From Trebonia kvetii (GTDB lineage Bacteria; Actinomycetota; Actinomycetes; Streptosporangiales; Streptosporangiaceae), in the NCBI RefSeq assembly GCF_007827045.1, contig NZ_RPFW01000003.1, positions 558,001 through 622,000 on the forward strand: a stretch of DNA of 64,000 bases, written 5' to 3'. The notes beneath the pieces are model-generated. The model saw only the letters and a list, made by a program, of their open reading frames with translations. It was not told where the DNA came from and did not search any database. Position numbers and translations under genes: made by a program. Positions 9,954 through 18,074 of this stretch are shown piece by piece. Positions within the stretch are counted from its first letter, which is position 1, and each line of letters opens with the position of its first letter.

Positions 9954-11132
9954 GTGTCGCTGCCACCGCTGGTTGAACCGGCCGCGGACCTGTCGGTCGA
10001 CGAGGTGAAGCGCTACTCGCGCCACCTGATCATCCCCGACGTCGGCATGGCCGGGCAGAAGCGCCTGAAGAACGCGAAGGTGCTCGTCGTTGGCGCGGGC
10101 GGCCTTGGCTCGCCGGCGCTGCTCTACCTGGCCGCGGCTGGCGTCGGCACGCTCGGCATCGTCGACTTCGACACGGTCGACGAGTCGAACCTGCAGCGCC
10201 AGATCATTCACGGCGTCTCCGACGTGGGCAAGTCCAAGGCGGAGTCGGCCAAGGAGTCCATCCAAGAGGTCAACCCTTACGTCAACGTCGTCCTGCACAA
10301 GGAACGGCTCGAATCCGACAACGTGATGGAGATTTTCGAGCCGTACGACCTGATCATCGACGGCACAGACAACTTCGCCACCCGCTACCTGGTGAACGAC
10401 GCCTGCGTGTTCCTGCACAAGCCGTACGTGTGGGGCTCGATCTACCGTTTCGACGGCCAGGCAAGCGTGTTCTGGTCGGACCACGGCCCGTGCTACCGCT
10501 GCCTCTACCCGGAGCCACCGCCCCCCGGCATGGTCCCGTCCTGCGCCGAGGGCGGCGTCCTCGGCGTGCTGTGCGCGTCGATCGGCTCCATCCAGGTCAA
10601 CGAGGCGATCAAGCTGATCGCCGGCATCGGCGACCCCCTGCTTGGCCGCCTGATGATCTATGACGCCCTGGAGATGACCTACCGCTCGGTCAAGATCAAC
10701 AAGGACCCGGACTGCGCGGTCTGCGGCAAGCACCCGACGGTCACCGAGCTGATCGACTACGAGGCGTTCTGCGGCGCCGTCTCTGAGGAGGCGGAAGCGG
10801 CCGTGGTCGGCTCCACGATCAGCGCCAAGGACCTGGCGGCGATGCAGGAGCGCGGCGACAACATCTTCCTTGTCGACGTCCGGGAGCCGAACGAGTACGA
10901 GATCGTCTCCATCCCCGGCGCCACGCTGATCCCGAAGGGCGAGTTCCTCAACGGGTCGGCGCTCGAGAAGATGCCGCAGGACAAGCAGATCGTGCTGCAC
11001 TGCAAGAGCGGCGCGCGCAGCGCCGAGGTGCTCGCGGTGCTGAAGGCGGCCGGCTTCTCCGACGCCGTGCACGTGGGCGGCGGCGTCCTGGCCTGGGTCC
11101 ACCAGGTCGACCCTTCACTGCCTACGTACTAG
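9954..11132 (+). CDS. moeZ: Adenylyltransferase/sulfurtransferase MoeZ
   Basis: A 392-residue fusion. The N-terminal ThiF/MoeB-like domain has VLVVGAGGLGSPALLYLA (ATP site), DFDTVDESNLQRQ, paired zinc Cys (CYRCLYP, later CAVCGKHP) and the PSCAEGGVLG segment with the catalytic Cys. The C-terminal rhodanese domain has FLVDVREPNEYEI and the active-site loop HCKSGARSAE. MoeZ activates the C-terminal glycine of small sulfur-carrier proteins and supplies sulfur for molybdopterin, thiosugar or thioamide pathways. The carriers are not in this window. The start is GTG 9954 with GGAG upstream. A strong hairpin follows the gene. Confidence 0.95.
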   Translation: MSLPPLVEPAADLSVDEVKRYSRHLIIPDVGMAGQKRLKNAKVLVVGAGGLGSPALLYLAAAGVGTLGIVDFDTVDESNLQRQIIHGVSDVGKSKAESAKESIQEVNPYVNVVLHKERLESDNVMEIFEPYDLIIDGTDNFATRYLVNDACVFLHKPYVWGSIYRFDGQASVFWSDHGPCYRCLYPEPPPPGMVPSCAEGGVLGVLCASIGSIQVNEAIKLIAGIGDPLLGRLMIYDALEMTYRSVKINKDPDCAVCGKHPTVTELIDYEAFCGAVSEEAEAAVVGSTISAKDLAAMQERGDNIFLVDVREPNEYEIVSIPGATLIPKGEFLNGSALEKMPQDKQIVLHCKSGARSAEVLAVLKAAGFSDAVHVGGGVLAWVHQVDPSLPTY

Positions 11133-11170
11133 CACCTTTTCTTAAAACCCAAAGCGGGCGGGGCCAGGTG

Positions 11171-11227
11171 CGCGGGGAAGATTTCTCGCGACGCTCCTTC
11201 GGAAGGTCGCGAGAGAATCTCCCCGCG
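11171..11227. terminator. Long hairpin between convergent genes
   Basis: Arms of about 22 nt (11171-11192 and 11206-11227; CGCGGGGAAGATTTCTCGCG against GTCGCGAGAGAATCTCC) pair almost completely, with a loop containing TTCG. It sits between moeZ (+) and the VOC gene (-) and probably stops transcription from both sides. Confidence 0.7.
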
Positions 11228-11346
11228 CCGCCGCCTCTTACGGGGTCAAAAGAACCCCGGCCGCGAGGCCTCCGGCCTGCCAGCGGGCGGCTAAGGCCTT
11301 GCGTTATGGCTTAGGAATGGCACTTGCCGGCGCTGCCGCGGGCTTG

Positions 11347-11748
11347 TCAGGTCCGTTCCCGCTCGGCGGCGCTGCGGCCTATGCAGAACTCGTTTCCCTC
11401 GGGGTCGGCGAAGACTGCCCAGCCCTTTCCGTTCGGCTGGCGGCGGTCGTCTAGGACCATGGCGCCCAGGGCCGTGGCTCGTGCGATCTGCTCGTCTCGC
11501 CCGGTGGAGGTGGGCCACAGGTCGAAGTGGATGCGGTTCTTCGCTGTCTTTCCCTCCGGGACGCGCAGGAAAAGCAGTCCGGGCTGACCCGGAGTGGGCA
11601 CGACTAGTACCGAGTCGTCTTGCGGCATGTCGCCGGGCCGGATCTCGCGCTCGAGCAGGGCGGCCCAGAAGTCGGCCAGCGCGTGCGGGTCCTGCGCGTC
11701 GAAGGTGATCTCGTGGATCTCCAGGGCTGCGGACTGGCTGTCTGTCAT
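11347..11748 (-). CDS. VOC-family (glyoxalase/bleomycin-resistance-like) protein
   Basis: From ATG 11748 the product is 133 residues. The frame is open to 11832, but similarity starts at MTDSQSAALEIHEITFDAQDP. Features typical of actinobacterial VOC proteins are DPHALADFWAALL, RIHFDLWP with a metal-type His, and GKGWAVFADPEGNEFCIG. Such proteins are vicinal-oxygen-chelate folds, often uncharacterised dioxygenase- or glyoxalase-like. The ribosome site is weak. It is convergent with moeZ and divergent from the small gene at 12056. Confidence 0.8.
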   Translation of the reverse strand: MTDSQSAALEIHEITFDAQDPHALADFWAALLEREIRPGDMPQDDSVLVVPTPGQPGLLFLRVPEGKTAKNRIHFDLWPTSTGRDEQIARATALGAMVLDDRRQPNGKGWAVFADPEGNEFCIGRSAAERERT

Positions 11749-11831
11749 GACGCTCAGCAAACCACGCGCCGCGGGGGGCTTCTCGCCCTCCCGCATGGTT
11801 GCCGACCCATCCCGCCACCATTCGTCTGTCA

Positions 11832-11889
11832 CCTTTGCTTAGCGCGCGACCACTTTTTCGCCTTTGCTTAACTGGCGACCACTTTCTCG
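11832..11889. repeat. Two tandem 29-bp direct repeats in a divergent intergenic region
   Basis: CCTTTGCTTA recurs at 11832 and 11861, and GCGACCACTTT at 11846 and 11875, giving two imperfect 29-bp units. A partial inverse (GTTAAGTAAAGTGG) follows near 11924. The repeats lie in the 307-bp gap between the VOC gene (-) and the small gene at 12056 (+), so they may be regulator sites. Nothing else is recognised in the gap. Confidence 0.5.
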
Positions 11890-12055
11890 CCCACTTTGTC
11901 GGAAATGTCTCACCGTCGGTTAAGTAAAGTGGCCCGCGGCTACGGCTGCCGGTGAATGCGGGGCGGGCGAAGCGGCCGGCGGGAGAGGCGGGAGTTTCGG
12001 CGGGGCTGGGAGTGGTATGTCATGAAATGGACGTTCCGCCTGACTGGGGGGTGCC

Positions 12056-12283
12056 GTGAAAGGGGACCGCGTCGAGATCGTGGTCGACACCGGAGACGGC
12101 GCTAAAACCTATGAGGTCAGCGCTACCCGTGCCGGGCGGCGAGTCGAGGTGAGCACCGTGCGGGGCGTGGTCGAGGTGAACGAGGTGACCAGGACCGGCA
12201 CGCTGGTGCGTACCGCGCGCTTCATGGCGAGCCGGGTGATCGCGCTCGTCGAGCACCCGGCGGACACCAGCTCGGCGGGCTGA
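12056..12283 (+). CDS. Small conserved protein, unknown function
   Basis: A 75-residue product starting at GTG 12056 behind a G-rich ribosome site. It looks like one small beta-rich domain: EIVVDTGDGAKTYEVSATR, then RRVEVSTVRGVVEVNEVTR, then TARFMASRVIALVEHPA. I recall similar short proteins in other actinomycetes but no function. It is 43 nt upstream of manA in the same direction and probably shares its transcript. Confidence 0.65.
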   Translation: MKGDRVEIVVDTGDGAKTYEVSATRAGRRVEVSTVRGVVEVNEVTRTGTLVRTARFMASRVIALVEHPADTSSAG

Positions 12284-12326
12284 CGCACTCCGGCGTGTCG
12301 CAACGCGCATCCACTACCCTGCTCGG

Positions 12327-13529
12327 GTGGACCTTCTCGAACCGGTGACCCAGCCGTACGCGTGGGGATCGCACACCGCGATCGCCGAGCTTCAGGGGCG
12401 GCCCGCCCCGACCGAGCAGCCCGAGGCGGAGCTGTGGATGGGCGCGCACCCGTCCGCCCCGTCCGGGGTTGACCGGGGTGGCGTCCACCGCACGCTCGAC
12501 GCGGTGATCGCGGCGGACCCGGCGGGCGAGCTCGGCGCCGAGTGCGCGGCGCGGTTCGGCGATCGGCTGCCGTTCCTGCTGAAAGTGCTCGCTGCCGAGA
12601 AGGCGCTGTCGATCCAGGTCCACCCGTCGCGGCAGCAGGCCGAGGCCGGTTTCCGCGCGGAGACCGAGCGCGGCCTCGCGCCTGGCGACAAGTCGCGCAA
12701 CTACGTGGACGACTGGCCCAAGCCGGAGATCCTGTGCGCCATGACCGACTTCGAGGTGCTCGCGGGCATGCGCACGCCGCGGGACACCGCGCGCCTGCTG
12801 CGCGCCCTCGCGGTTCCCGAACTCGAGCCGCTCGCGGCGGAGCTTGACGCATCCGCCGAGCCCGCGGCGATGACCGCGGCGCTCGGCTCGATCCTCACCT
12901 GGGACGGCAGCCGTGCGGCCCTGGTCGGCGCGGTGGTTTCCGCGTGCGCCAGGCTCGCGGCGAGCGACGGGGAGTACGCCGGGGCCTGCGCGGCGATCGC
13001 CAAGGTAGCGGTGGACCATCCTGGCGACCTCGGCGTCGTCGCCGCGCTGCTGCTCCGGTACACGGTGCTCAGGCCTGGCAAGGCAGTCTTCCTGCCGGCC
13101 GGCGGCCCGCACGCCTATCTGCGGGGCACCGGCGTCGAGCTGCTTGCCAATTCCGACAACGTGGTCAGGGCCGGGCTCACGCCCAAGCACATCGACGTGC
13201 CGGAACTGCTGAAGCTCACTGACCCGGCGGCCCAGGTGCCCGTGATCGAGCCGCGGTCGCTCGGTGGCGGTGTGTCCGTCTACGACTCGCCCGCCCCGGA
13301 ATTCCGCCTGTACCACGCCGACCTCGGGCCGGGAGAAACGCTGCTGCCAGGCGCGGGCGGTGCGCGGATCGTGCTGTGCGCCGACGGTGCGGGCTTCCTG
13401 CGGGCCGGGCAGGCCACGCTCAAGGTGGCCCGCGGCGAATCGTGCTTCATCCCCGCGTCGGACGGCCAGGTGACCGCGTCCGGTCCCGCGGCCCTGTTCA
13501 TCGCGGGAAATGGCTTTTCCGCCGGCTGA
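12327..13529 (+). CDS. manA: Mannose-6-phosphate isomerase, class I
   Basis: A 400-residue type I phosphomannose isomerase that interconverts fructose-6-P and mannose-6-P, feeding GDP-mannose synthesis for glycans. Seen are the N-terminal PVTQPYAWGSHTAI, ELWMGAHPSAPS, the zinc motif LSIQVHPS, WPKPEILCA with the third ligand and GGPHAYLRGTGVELLANSDN carrying the last His ligand. The length is normal. It begins at GTG 12327. An AT-rich 160-bp gap with a tandem repeat follows. Confidence 0.95.
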   Translation: MDLLEPVTQPYAWGSHTAIAELQGRPAPTEQPEAELWMGAHPSAPSGVDRGGVHRTLDAVIAADPAGELGAECAARFGDRLPFLLKVLAAEKALSIQVHPSRQQAEAGFRAETERGLAPGDKSRNYVDDWPKPEILCAMTDFEVLAGMRTPRDTARLLRALAVPELEPLAAELDASAEPAAMTAALGSILTWDGSRAALVGAVVSACARLAASDGEYAGACAAIAKVAVDHPGDLGVVAALLLRYTVLRPGKAVFLPAGGPHAYLRGTGVELLANSDNVVRAGLTPKHIDVPELLKLTDPAAQVPVIEPRSLGGGVSVYDSPAPEFRLYHADLGPGETLLPGAGGARIVLCADGAGFLRAGQATLKVARGESCFIPASDGQVTASGPAALFIAGNGFSAG

Positions 13530-13544
13530 GGCGGCGAATGCACG

Positions 13545-13570
13545 TGCATTTGAGCATTGCATTTGAGCAT
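13545..13570. repeat. Perfect tandem 13-bp repeat
   Basis: TGCATTTGAGCAT occurs twice back to back (13545-13557 and 13558-13570), just after manA in unusually AT-rich DNA. The AT-rich stretch continues to about 13675 and has an imperfect hairpin around AACGG/CCGT near 13595. Confidence 0.6.
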
Positions 13571-13632
13571 GCAGTAAACGTGGAATCTAAAATAACGGAT
13601 AAATAACCGTATTGCGCCTAGTCATCGCAAAG

Positions 13633-13683
13633 CCTGCCAGTTAACGTAATCCGGAACCCATTTACGTTGAATTGCGCGGCAGG
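13633..13683 (+). promoter_or_regulatory. Nested inverted repeats over the ribosome site of the next gene
   Basis: An outer pair CCTGCC (13633) and GGCAGG (13678) encloses an inner pair AACGTAA (13643) and TTACGTT (13662). The outer right arm contains the likely ribosome-binding bases (GGCAGGTG) 6 nt before ATG 13690, so folding in mRNA would hide them. Regulation is inferred. Confidence 0.45.
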
Positions 13684-13689
13684 TGAACC

Positions 13690-14520
13690 ATGGCAGGCGG
13701 CACGCGGATGATCCGGGTGGGACGACACCGGCTGGCGGCGAGGGTCTACGGCCGGGGCGCGCCGACGGTGGTCATCGAGCCGGGCTTCGGCGGATGTGCC
13801 GCGGACTGGGAGCCGATCGCGGAACGCCTCGCCGGGGAGACCTCGGTCGTGCTCTACGACCGGGCTCCGTACGGTGCGAGCGGCGCCGCCCGCGACGGGC
13901 GGGCGCCGCGGGACATCGCCGCCGACCTGGACGGCCTGCTCGGGCAGCTCGGCGTGACCGGGCCGCTCGTCCTGGCCGGGCACTCGGCGGGCGGTATCTA
14001 CGTGCGCGCGTACGCCACGGCCCATCCCGACCGGGTCGCGGGGATGGTCCTTGTCGAGTCGAGCCACGAGGGGCAGCGGGCGGTGCTCGACCCGCTCCGG
14101 CCCTTCCGTGCCCGCCTTTCCGGGCTGCTGACCATCCCCTCCATCCTCCGCGAGTCGCCCGAATCACGTCGCGGCGGCGACCGGCGGTCGATCATCCGCG
14201 AGTGGCGAGCGTTCCGCCGGGCGACCGCGGGCCGGGAGGCACCGCCGCCGGGAGCGCTCGGCGACCGTCCGCTGGTCGTGCTGACCTGTGCCCCAGGGGA
14301 TCCCTCGGTACCCGAAGGGGTATGGAAGGCCTGGCATGATCTGCACGCCGACCTTGCCGGGCTCTCCGCGGACAGCCTGCACGTCGTCTCGGACAGTCCG
14401 GATCACTACCTCAACCGAGGTGACCCGGACCTGGTCGTGTCCGCGATCACCGACGTGGTCGGTGCCGCGAGGGGCGGCGCGCCGCTCGGCGAGCTCGCCG
14501 CTGCCTCGGACGCCGAGTGA
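13690..14520 (+). CDS. Alpha/beta-hydrolase
   Basis: A 276-residue hydrolase: VVIEPGFGGCAADWEPIAE, LYDRAPYGASG, the nucleophile elbow AGHSAGGIYVRAYA, VLVESSHEGQ, and a C-terminal His in SDSPDHYLNRGDPDLV. It resembles actinobacterial esterase-like proteins of the TAP/epoxide-hydrolase group, with no substrate evident. An ATG at 13708 (MIRVGRH) is an alternative start. The AT-rich leader with nested inverted repeats is unusual for this genome. Confidence 0.8.
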   Translation: MAGGTRMIRVGRHRLAARVYGRGAPTVVIEPGFGGCAADWEPIAERLAGETSVVLYDRAPYGASGAARDGRAPRDIAADLDGLLGQLGVTGPLVLAGHSAGGIYVRAYATAHPDRVAGMVLVESSHEGQRAVLDPLRPFRARLSGLLTIPSILRESPESRRGGDRRSIIREWRAFRRATAGREAPPPGALGDRPLVVLTCAPGDPSVPEGVWKAWHDLHADLAGLSADSLHVVSDSPDHYLNRGDPDLVVSAITDVVGAARGGAPLGELAAASDAE

Positions 14521-14614
14521 CACCGCGGCGCCGCATGCCGCGTTGACCAGCCGCCGAGAGCGGTCTCGCGGGGCTGGTTGCTGGCACCACGAAACCGTTC
14601 GGATAATTGGGGTT

Positions 14615-15430
14615 ATGGCCATTAATGATGAAATAGCCACATCATTCGGGAGCGTCGCGGAGAGCTACGACCGGGTGCGGCCGGCACCGCCGGCCTCGGC
14701 GATGGACTGGCTGGTCCCCGCGGGCTGCGACGTCGCCGTGGACCTGGCGGCGGGAACCGGGCTGTTCACCCGCGCGCTGCTCGGGCGCGCGGGGCGGGTC
14801 ATCGCCGTGGAGCCCGACGCGCGCATGCGCGAGGTGCTGGCCCGGCGCTCGCCCGAGGTCGACGTCCGCGCGGGCTACGGCGAGGCCATGCCGTTGGCTG
14901 ACGGCACCGCGGACGCGTTGTTCGTGTCTACCGCGTGGCACTGGCTTGACCCGCGGCGGGCCGTGCCGGAGATCGCCCGGGTGCTGCGGCCGGGCGGCCG
15001 CCTCGGCGTCATCTGGACGAGCAGGGACCGGACAGACGACTGGGTGGCCGAACTCGACCTGCTCAGGCTCGAGGGCGTGTACAAGCCAGCGGAGGCCGAC
15101 ACCGCGCCGCGCACGGCGGACGAGGTCCGGGCCAGGCTGGACCGCCATCACACCGTCACCCTGCCCGAAGGCTCGCGGTTCGGCGCTGGAGAGGCCGCGT
15201 CGTTCCGGTTCCGCCGGACGATGCCGCTGGCCGCCGTGCTCGAATGGCTGGCGACGAACAGCGCCTTTATCACCGCCTCGGCCGCCGACCGTGCGGCGGC
15301 CCTGGCTCGGTGCCGCGACGTGCTCGCCGGCCGTGCCGTGGCGGGGACCAGGCAGGACGGCGTCGCGGAGGGTGAGCCCGTGCTCGACATGCCGATGCGG
15401 TCCTGGTGCTGGCGTGCCGGGCGTCACTGA
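14615..15430 (+). CDS. Class I SAM-dependent methyltransferase
   Basis: A 271-residue methyltransferase from ATG 14615 (MAINDEIATSFGSVAESYDR). The frame is open further upstream, but that part overlaps the previous gene and shows no family similarity. SAM-binding motif I is VDLAAGTGLFTRAL, followed by VIAVEPDARM (acidic end of strand 2), GYGEAMPLADGTAD and the post-motif ARVLRPGGRLGV. It resembles UbiE/type-11 enzymes. The substrate is unknown. Confidence 0.85.
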   Translation: MAINDEIATSFGSVAESYDRVRPAPPASAMDWLVPAGCDVAVDLAAGTGLFTRALLGRAGRVIAVEPDARMREVLARRSPEVDVRAGYGEAMPLADGTADALFVSTAWHWLDPRRAVPEIARVLRPGGRLGVIWTSRDRTDDWVAELDLLRLEGVYKPAEADTAPRTADEVRARLDRHHTVTLPEGSRFGAGEAASFRFRRTMPLAAVLEWLATNSAFITASAADRAAALARCRDVLAGRAVAGTRQDGVAEGEPVLDMPMRSWCWRAGRH

Positions 15431-15538
15431 GGGCACGCACTGCTGGCCGGCGGTGAGTTAGGTAATGTCACCGCCAGGTAATGATAGATACTCTTCGCAG
15501 CGGGGCCGCCCGGTCATCGCAAGCCATAGCATTTCACT

Positions 15539-16417
15539 GTGGCAACGGACTTCGGGGGAGCGGGCGGTCAGTCCTGGCGTGGCGCTCAGCCGCCCTACCC
15601 GGGAGAACCGGAGTTCGGCGGTACCGCGCCGCCTGAGCTCGAGTCGCCGTACGATCCGGTCGCCGTGGCCAGCCAGCGCCGCGTGAGGTTCCTCGCCTGG
15701 ACCGCGCTCGTGCTCGGCCTGTTCGGCCTGGCCGGGGCGATTCCCGCCGTGATGAACCAGGCGATGCCGAGGAAGTTCACCGCCGCCCAGCGGCAGCAGA
15801 TCACCGACTGGGAGTACGCGAAGCGGTGGCGCGCGCTCACGGCCGCTGCGATCTTTCCCGGCTCCGTCGGCTACTCGCCGCCTGCCACCCTCGATGACGG
15901 CGGCTCGCTGACGCTCGGCGCGCGGCGGATCGGCATCGCCAAAGAGGCGACCTGCGCGGCGGCCACCGATCCGTCAGCGGCCGCGATCCTCGACAAGGAC
16001 GGGTGCGCGACCCTGCTTGCGGCCACCTACGCGGACGAGACGGACAGCTACGTGCTGACCGTGGGCGTCGCCGTGCTGCCGAGCACGGCCCAGGCGGCGG
16101 CTGCCGAGCAGGCGCTGGCGAGCGCCCCGGCCTCGCACGGCCTCGGGCCCACGGTGCGCGCCGTGCGGTTCGTGCACACCCCGGCCGCCGCGTTCACCGG
16201 GAGCCGCCGCCAGCTATCGGGCGTCCTTGACGCGGGGACGTACGTGGTGCTGTACACCGTGGGGTACGCCGACCCCCGGCCGCGCGAGCAGGTCGCGGAG
16301 GACAGGTACGCCGACGATGAGATGATGAGCGCCGGATACGGCGTCGCGCACGCGGTGCTCTCGGTCCTCGCCTCGCCGGTACCGCCGCCGCACTGCCCGG
16401 GGACACCGGGATGCTGA
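15539..16417 (+). CDS. Single-pass membrane protein paired with a subtilisin-like protease
   Basis: A 292-residue protein from GTG 15539. It has a Gly/Pro-rich cytosolic N terminus of about 48 residues, one membrane span at about 50-71 (FLAWTALVLGLFGLAGAIPA) and an extracytoplasmic domain of about 220 residues. Two lone Cys (ATCAAA, DGCATL) could form a disulfide, with further Cys at the C terminus. Its stop overlaps the protease start (ATGCTGA, 16411-16417), so the two are translationally coupled. I do not recognise the outer domain; an inhibitor, chaperone or substrate of the protease is plausible. Confidence 0.7.
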   Translation: MATDFGGAGGQSWRGAQPPYPGEPEFGGTAPPELESPYDPVAVASQRRVRFLAWTALVLGLFGLAGAIPAVMNQAMPRKFTAAQRQQITDWEYAKRWRALTAAAIFPGSVGYSPPATLDDGGSLTLGARRIGIAKEATCAAATDPSAAAILDKDGCATLLAATYADETDSYVLTVGVAVLPSTAQAAAAEQALASAPASHGLGPTVRAVRFVHTPAAAFTGSRRQLSGVLDAGTYVVLYTVGYADPRPREQVAEDRYADDEMMSAGYGVAHAVLSVLASPVPPPHCPGTPGC

Positions 16418-17676
16418 GCATCGCGCGCCGGCGTGCGCTGCTGAGCGCCGGGGCGGCGGTGGCGCTCGGCCTGCTGCCCGCCCTGCTCCCCGGCACGGCC
16501 GCGGTCGCCGATTCCGTCAGCCAGCAGCAGCAGTGGGTCTTCCAGATGATGGACGTCCCGGCCGCGTGGAACATCACGAGGGGTCACGGCGTCGTTGTCG
16601 CTGTGCTCGACAGCGGCGTGGACGGGAACGTCAGCGACCTGAAAGGCAACGTGCGCGGCGGAAATATCGACTACACCAGGCTGACGACCAAGCCGAGCGA
16701 CCCCAACTGGGGGCTGCACGGCACCTGGATGGCGTCGATCATCGCCGGGCACGGCAGCGACAGCGAAGGCGACGGCGTCACCGGAGTGGCACCGGAGGCG
16801 ACGATCCTTTCCATCCGGGTGATACCGGACATGCAGGATCCCGGCTACCGCAACTACGACAGAGAGCGGGAGACGCGGATCCAGGGCGAGCTCGCCGACG
16901 GGATACGAACGGCCGTCATGGATGGCGCCAAGGTGATCAGCATGTCGATCGGCTACTCCGCGCCGAGCAGGGCGGTCCGTTCGGCGATTCAGTACGCCTA
17001 CTCCCGCGGCGTAGTCCTCGTCGCGTCCTCCGGCAACTCGGGCGACAACGACACACAGCACTCCCACACCCGCAACCTGGCCCCGGTGTCGTTTCCCGCC
17101 GAGTACCCGGGCGTGATCAGCGTGGGGGCGGTGCAACAGGGCGGCACGCCGACGACGTTCTCCAGCGGCAACCTGTCGGTCAAGGTCGCCGCCCCCGGTA
17201 AGAAGGTTCCCGCGCAGGGCAGGAGCGGTCAGTACTACACGGTCGACGGGACCAGCCCGGCGTGCGCCCTGGTGGCCGGCGTGGCCGCCCTTATCGAGTC
17301 CGCGTACCCGCGGATCTCCCCGGCGCTGGTGACCGAGGCGCTGACGTCAACCGCGCAGCAGGACCCGCCCGGCGGCGGCTACGACGTGCTCACCGGGTTC
17401 GGCATCGTGGACGCCGACGCGGCGCTCAAGGCGGCGCGCGGGCTGATGGCGGAGCACCCGGCGAAGTCGCAGGTACCGCTCACCGCTCACTTCGGCGGCG
17501 GCACGGCTGCCCAGCCCGCCGCCCCGGTCGGGCCGCGCAGTACGGGCGGTCTGATCGGGTACCTGGTCCTCCTCGCGGTGTCTGGAGTCGCCGTGCTCTG
17601 CGGCGGCGTCGTGCTGCTGCTGACCCGGCGGCGTAACGACGACAGGGTGGCGACGATGACGGGGCAGCGCGGATGA
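16411..17676 (+). CDS. Membrane-anchored subtilisin/mycosin-like serine protease
   Basis: A 421-residue S8 peptidase with a Sec signal (about 1-34), catalytic domain and C-terminal anchor (about 386-412, then RRRNDD). The triad is visible: D67 in VVAVLDSGVDG, H103 in LHGTWMASIIAG and S282 in DGTSPACALVAG, with oxyanion Asn209 in SSGNSG. The layout of signal, S8 domain and tail anchor is that of mycosins, but no ESX/type VII genes are in the window. It overlaps the preceding membrane-protein gene by 7 nt and the ATL gene by 4 nt (ATGA at 17673), so all three are probably co-transcribed. Confidence 0.88.
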   Translation: MLSIARRRALLSAGAAVALGLLPALLPGTAAVADSVSQQQQWVFQMMDVPAAWNITRGHGVVVAVLDSGVDGNVSDLKGNVRGGNIDYTRLTTKPSDPNWGLHGTWMASIIAGHGSDSEGDGVTGVAPEATILSIRVIPDMQDPGYRNYDRERETRIQGELADGIRTAVMDGAKVISMSIGYSAPSRAVRSAIQYAYSRGVVLVASSGNSGDNDTQHSHTRNLAPVSFPAEYPGVISVGAVQQGGTPTTFSSGNLSVKVAAPGKKVPAQGRSGQYYTVDGTSPACALVAGVAALIESAYPRISPALVTEALTSTAQQDPPGGGYDVLTGFGIVDADAALKAARGLMAEHPAKSQVPLTAHFGGGTAAQPAAPVGPRSTGGLIGYLVLLAVSGVAVLCGGVVLLLTRRRNDDRVATMTGQRG

Positions 17677-18011
17677 CGGTGGCGCACGATGAGGACGAGG
17701 GTGGCGCGATCGACGAGTACTCCGCCCGGGTCCTTGACGTCGTGGACGCGATACCGCCCGGTCAGGTCATGTCGTACGGTGATATCGCCGAGTACCTCGG
17801 CGACGGCGGCCCGCGCCAGGTCGGCCGGGTGCTCGCCCGCTTCGGCGGCGCTACCGCCTGGTGGCGGGTGATCCACGCGGACGGCACGCCGGCGCCAGGT
17901 CACGACACGGCGGCGCTCTCGCACTATCAGGCCGAGGGGACGCCGCTGCGGTCCGCCGCCGAACCCGTCCGCGTCGACATGCGCCGCGCGCGCTGGCAGG
18001 GCAACCGCTGA
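17673..18011 (+). CDS. Alkyltransferase-like protein (ATL)
   Basis: A 112-residue relative of the DNA-binding domain of O6-alkylguanine-DNA alkyltransferase. It keeps IPPGQVMSYGDIA and PRQVGRVLARFGG (recognition helix) but has AWWRVI where active transferases have PCHRV. The acceptor Cys is therefore Trp63 and the protein cannot take up the alkyl group. ATLs bind O6-alkylguanine and flag it for nucleotide-excision repair. Its position just before adnA matches the mycobacterial order (Rv3204 near adnAB). Confidence 0.92.
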   Translation: MTVAHDEDEGGAIDEYSARVLDVVDAIPPGQVMSYGDIAEYLGDGGPRQVGRVLARFGGATAWWRVIHADGTPAPGHDTAALSHYQAEGTPLRSAAEPVRVDMRRARWQGNR

Positions 18012-18074
18012 ATCAAGGGCAACCGCTGATTCAATAGCCAGAATGTCGGCGGCGCATGGTGAAATCGAGTTCTG

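Noticed and set aside
16411..17676. Type VII secretion locus
   Set aside because: No EccA-E, EsxA/B or PE/PPE-like genes nearby; only the mycosin-like protease layout.
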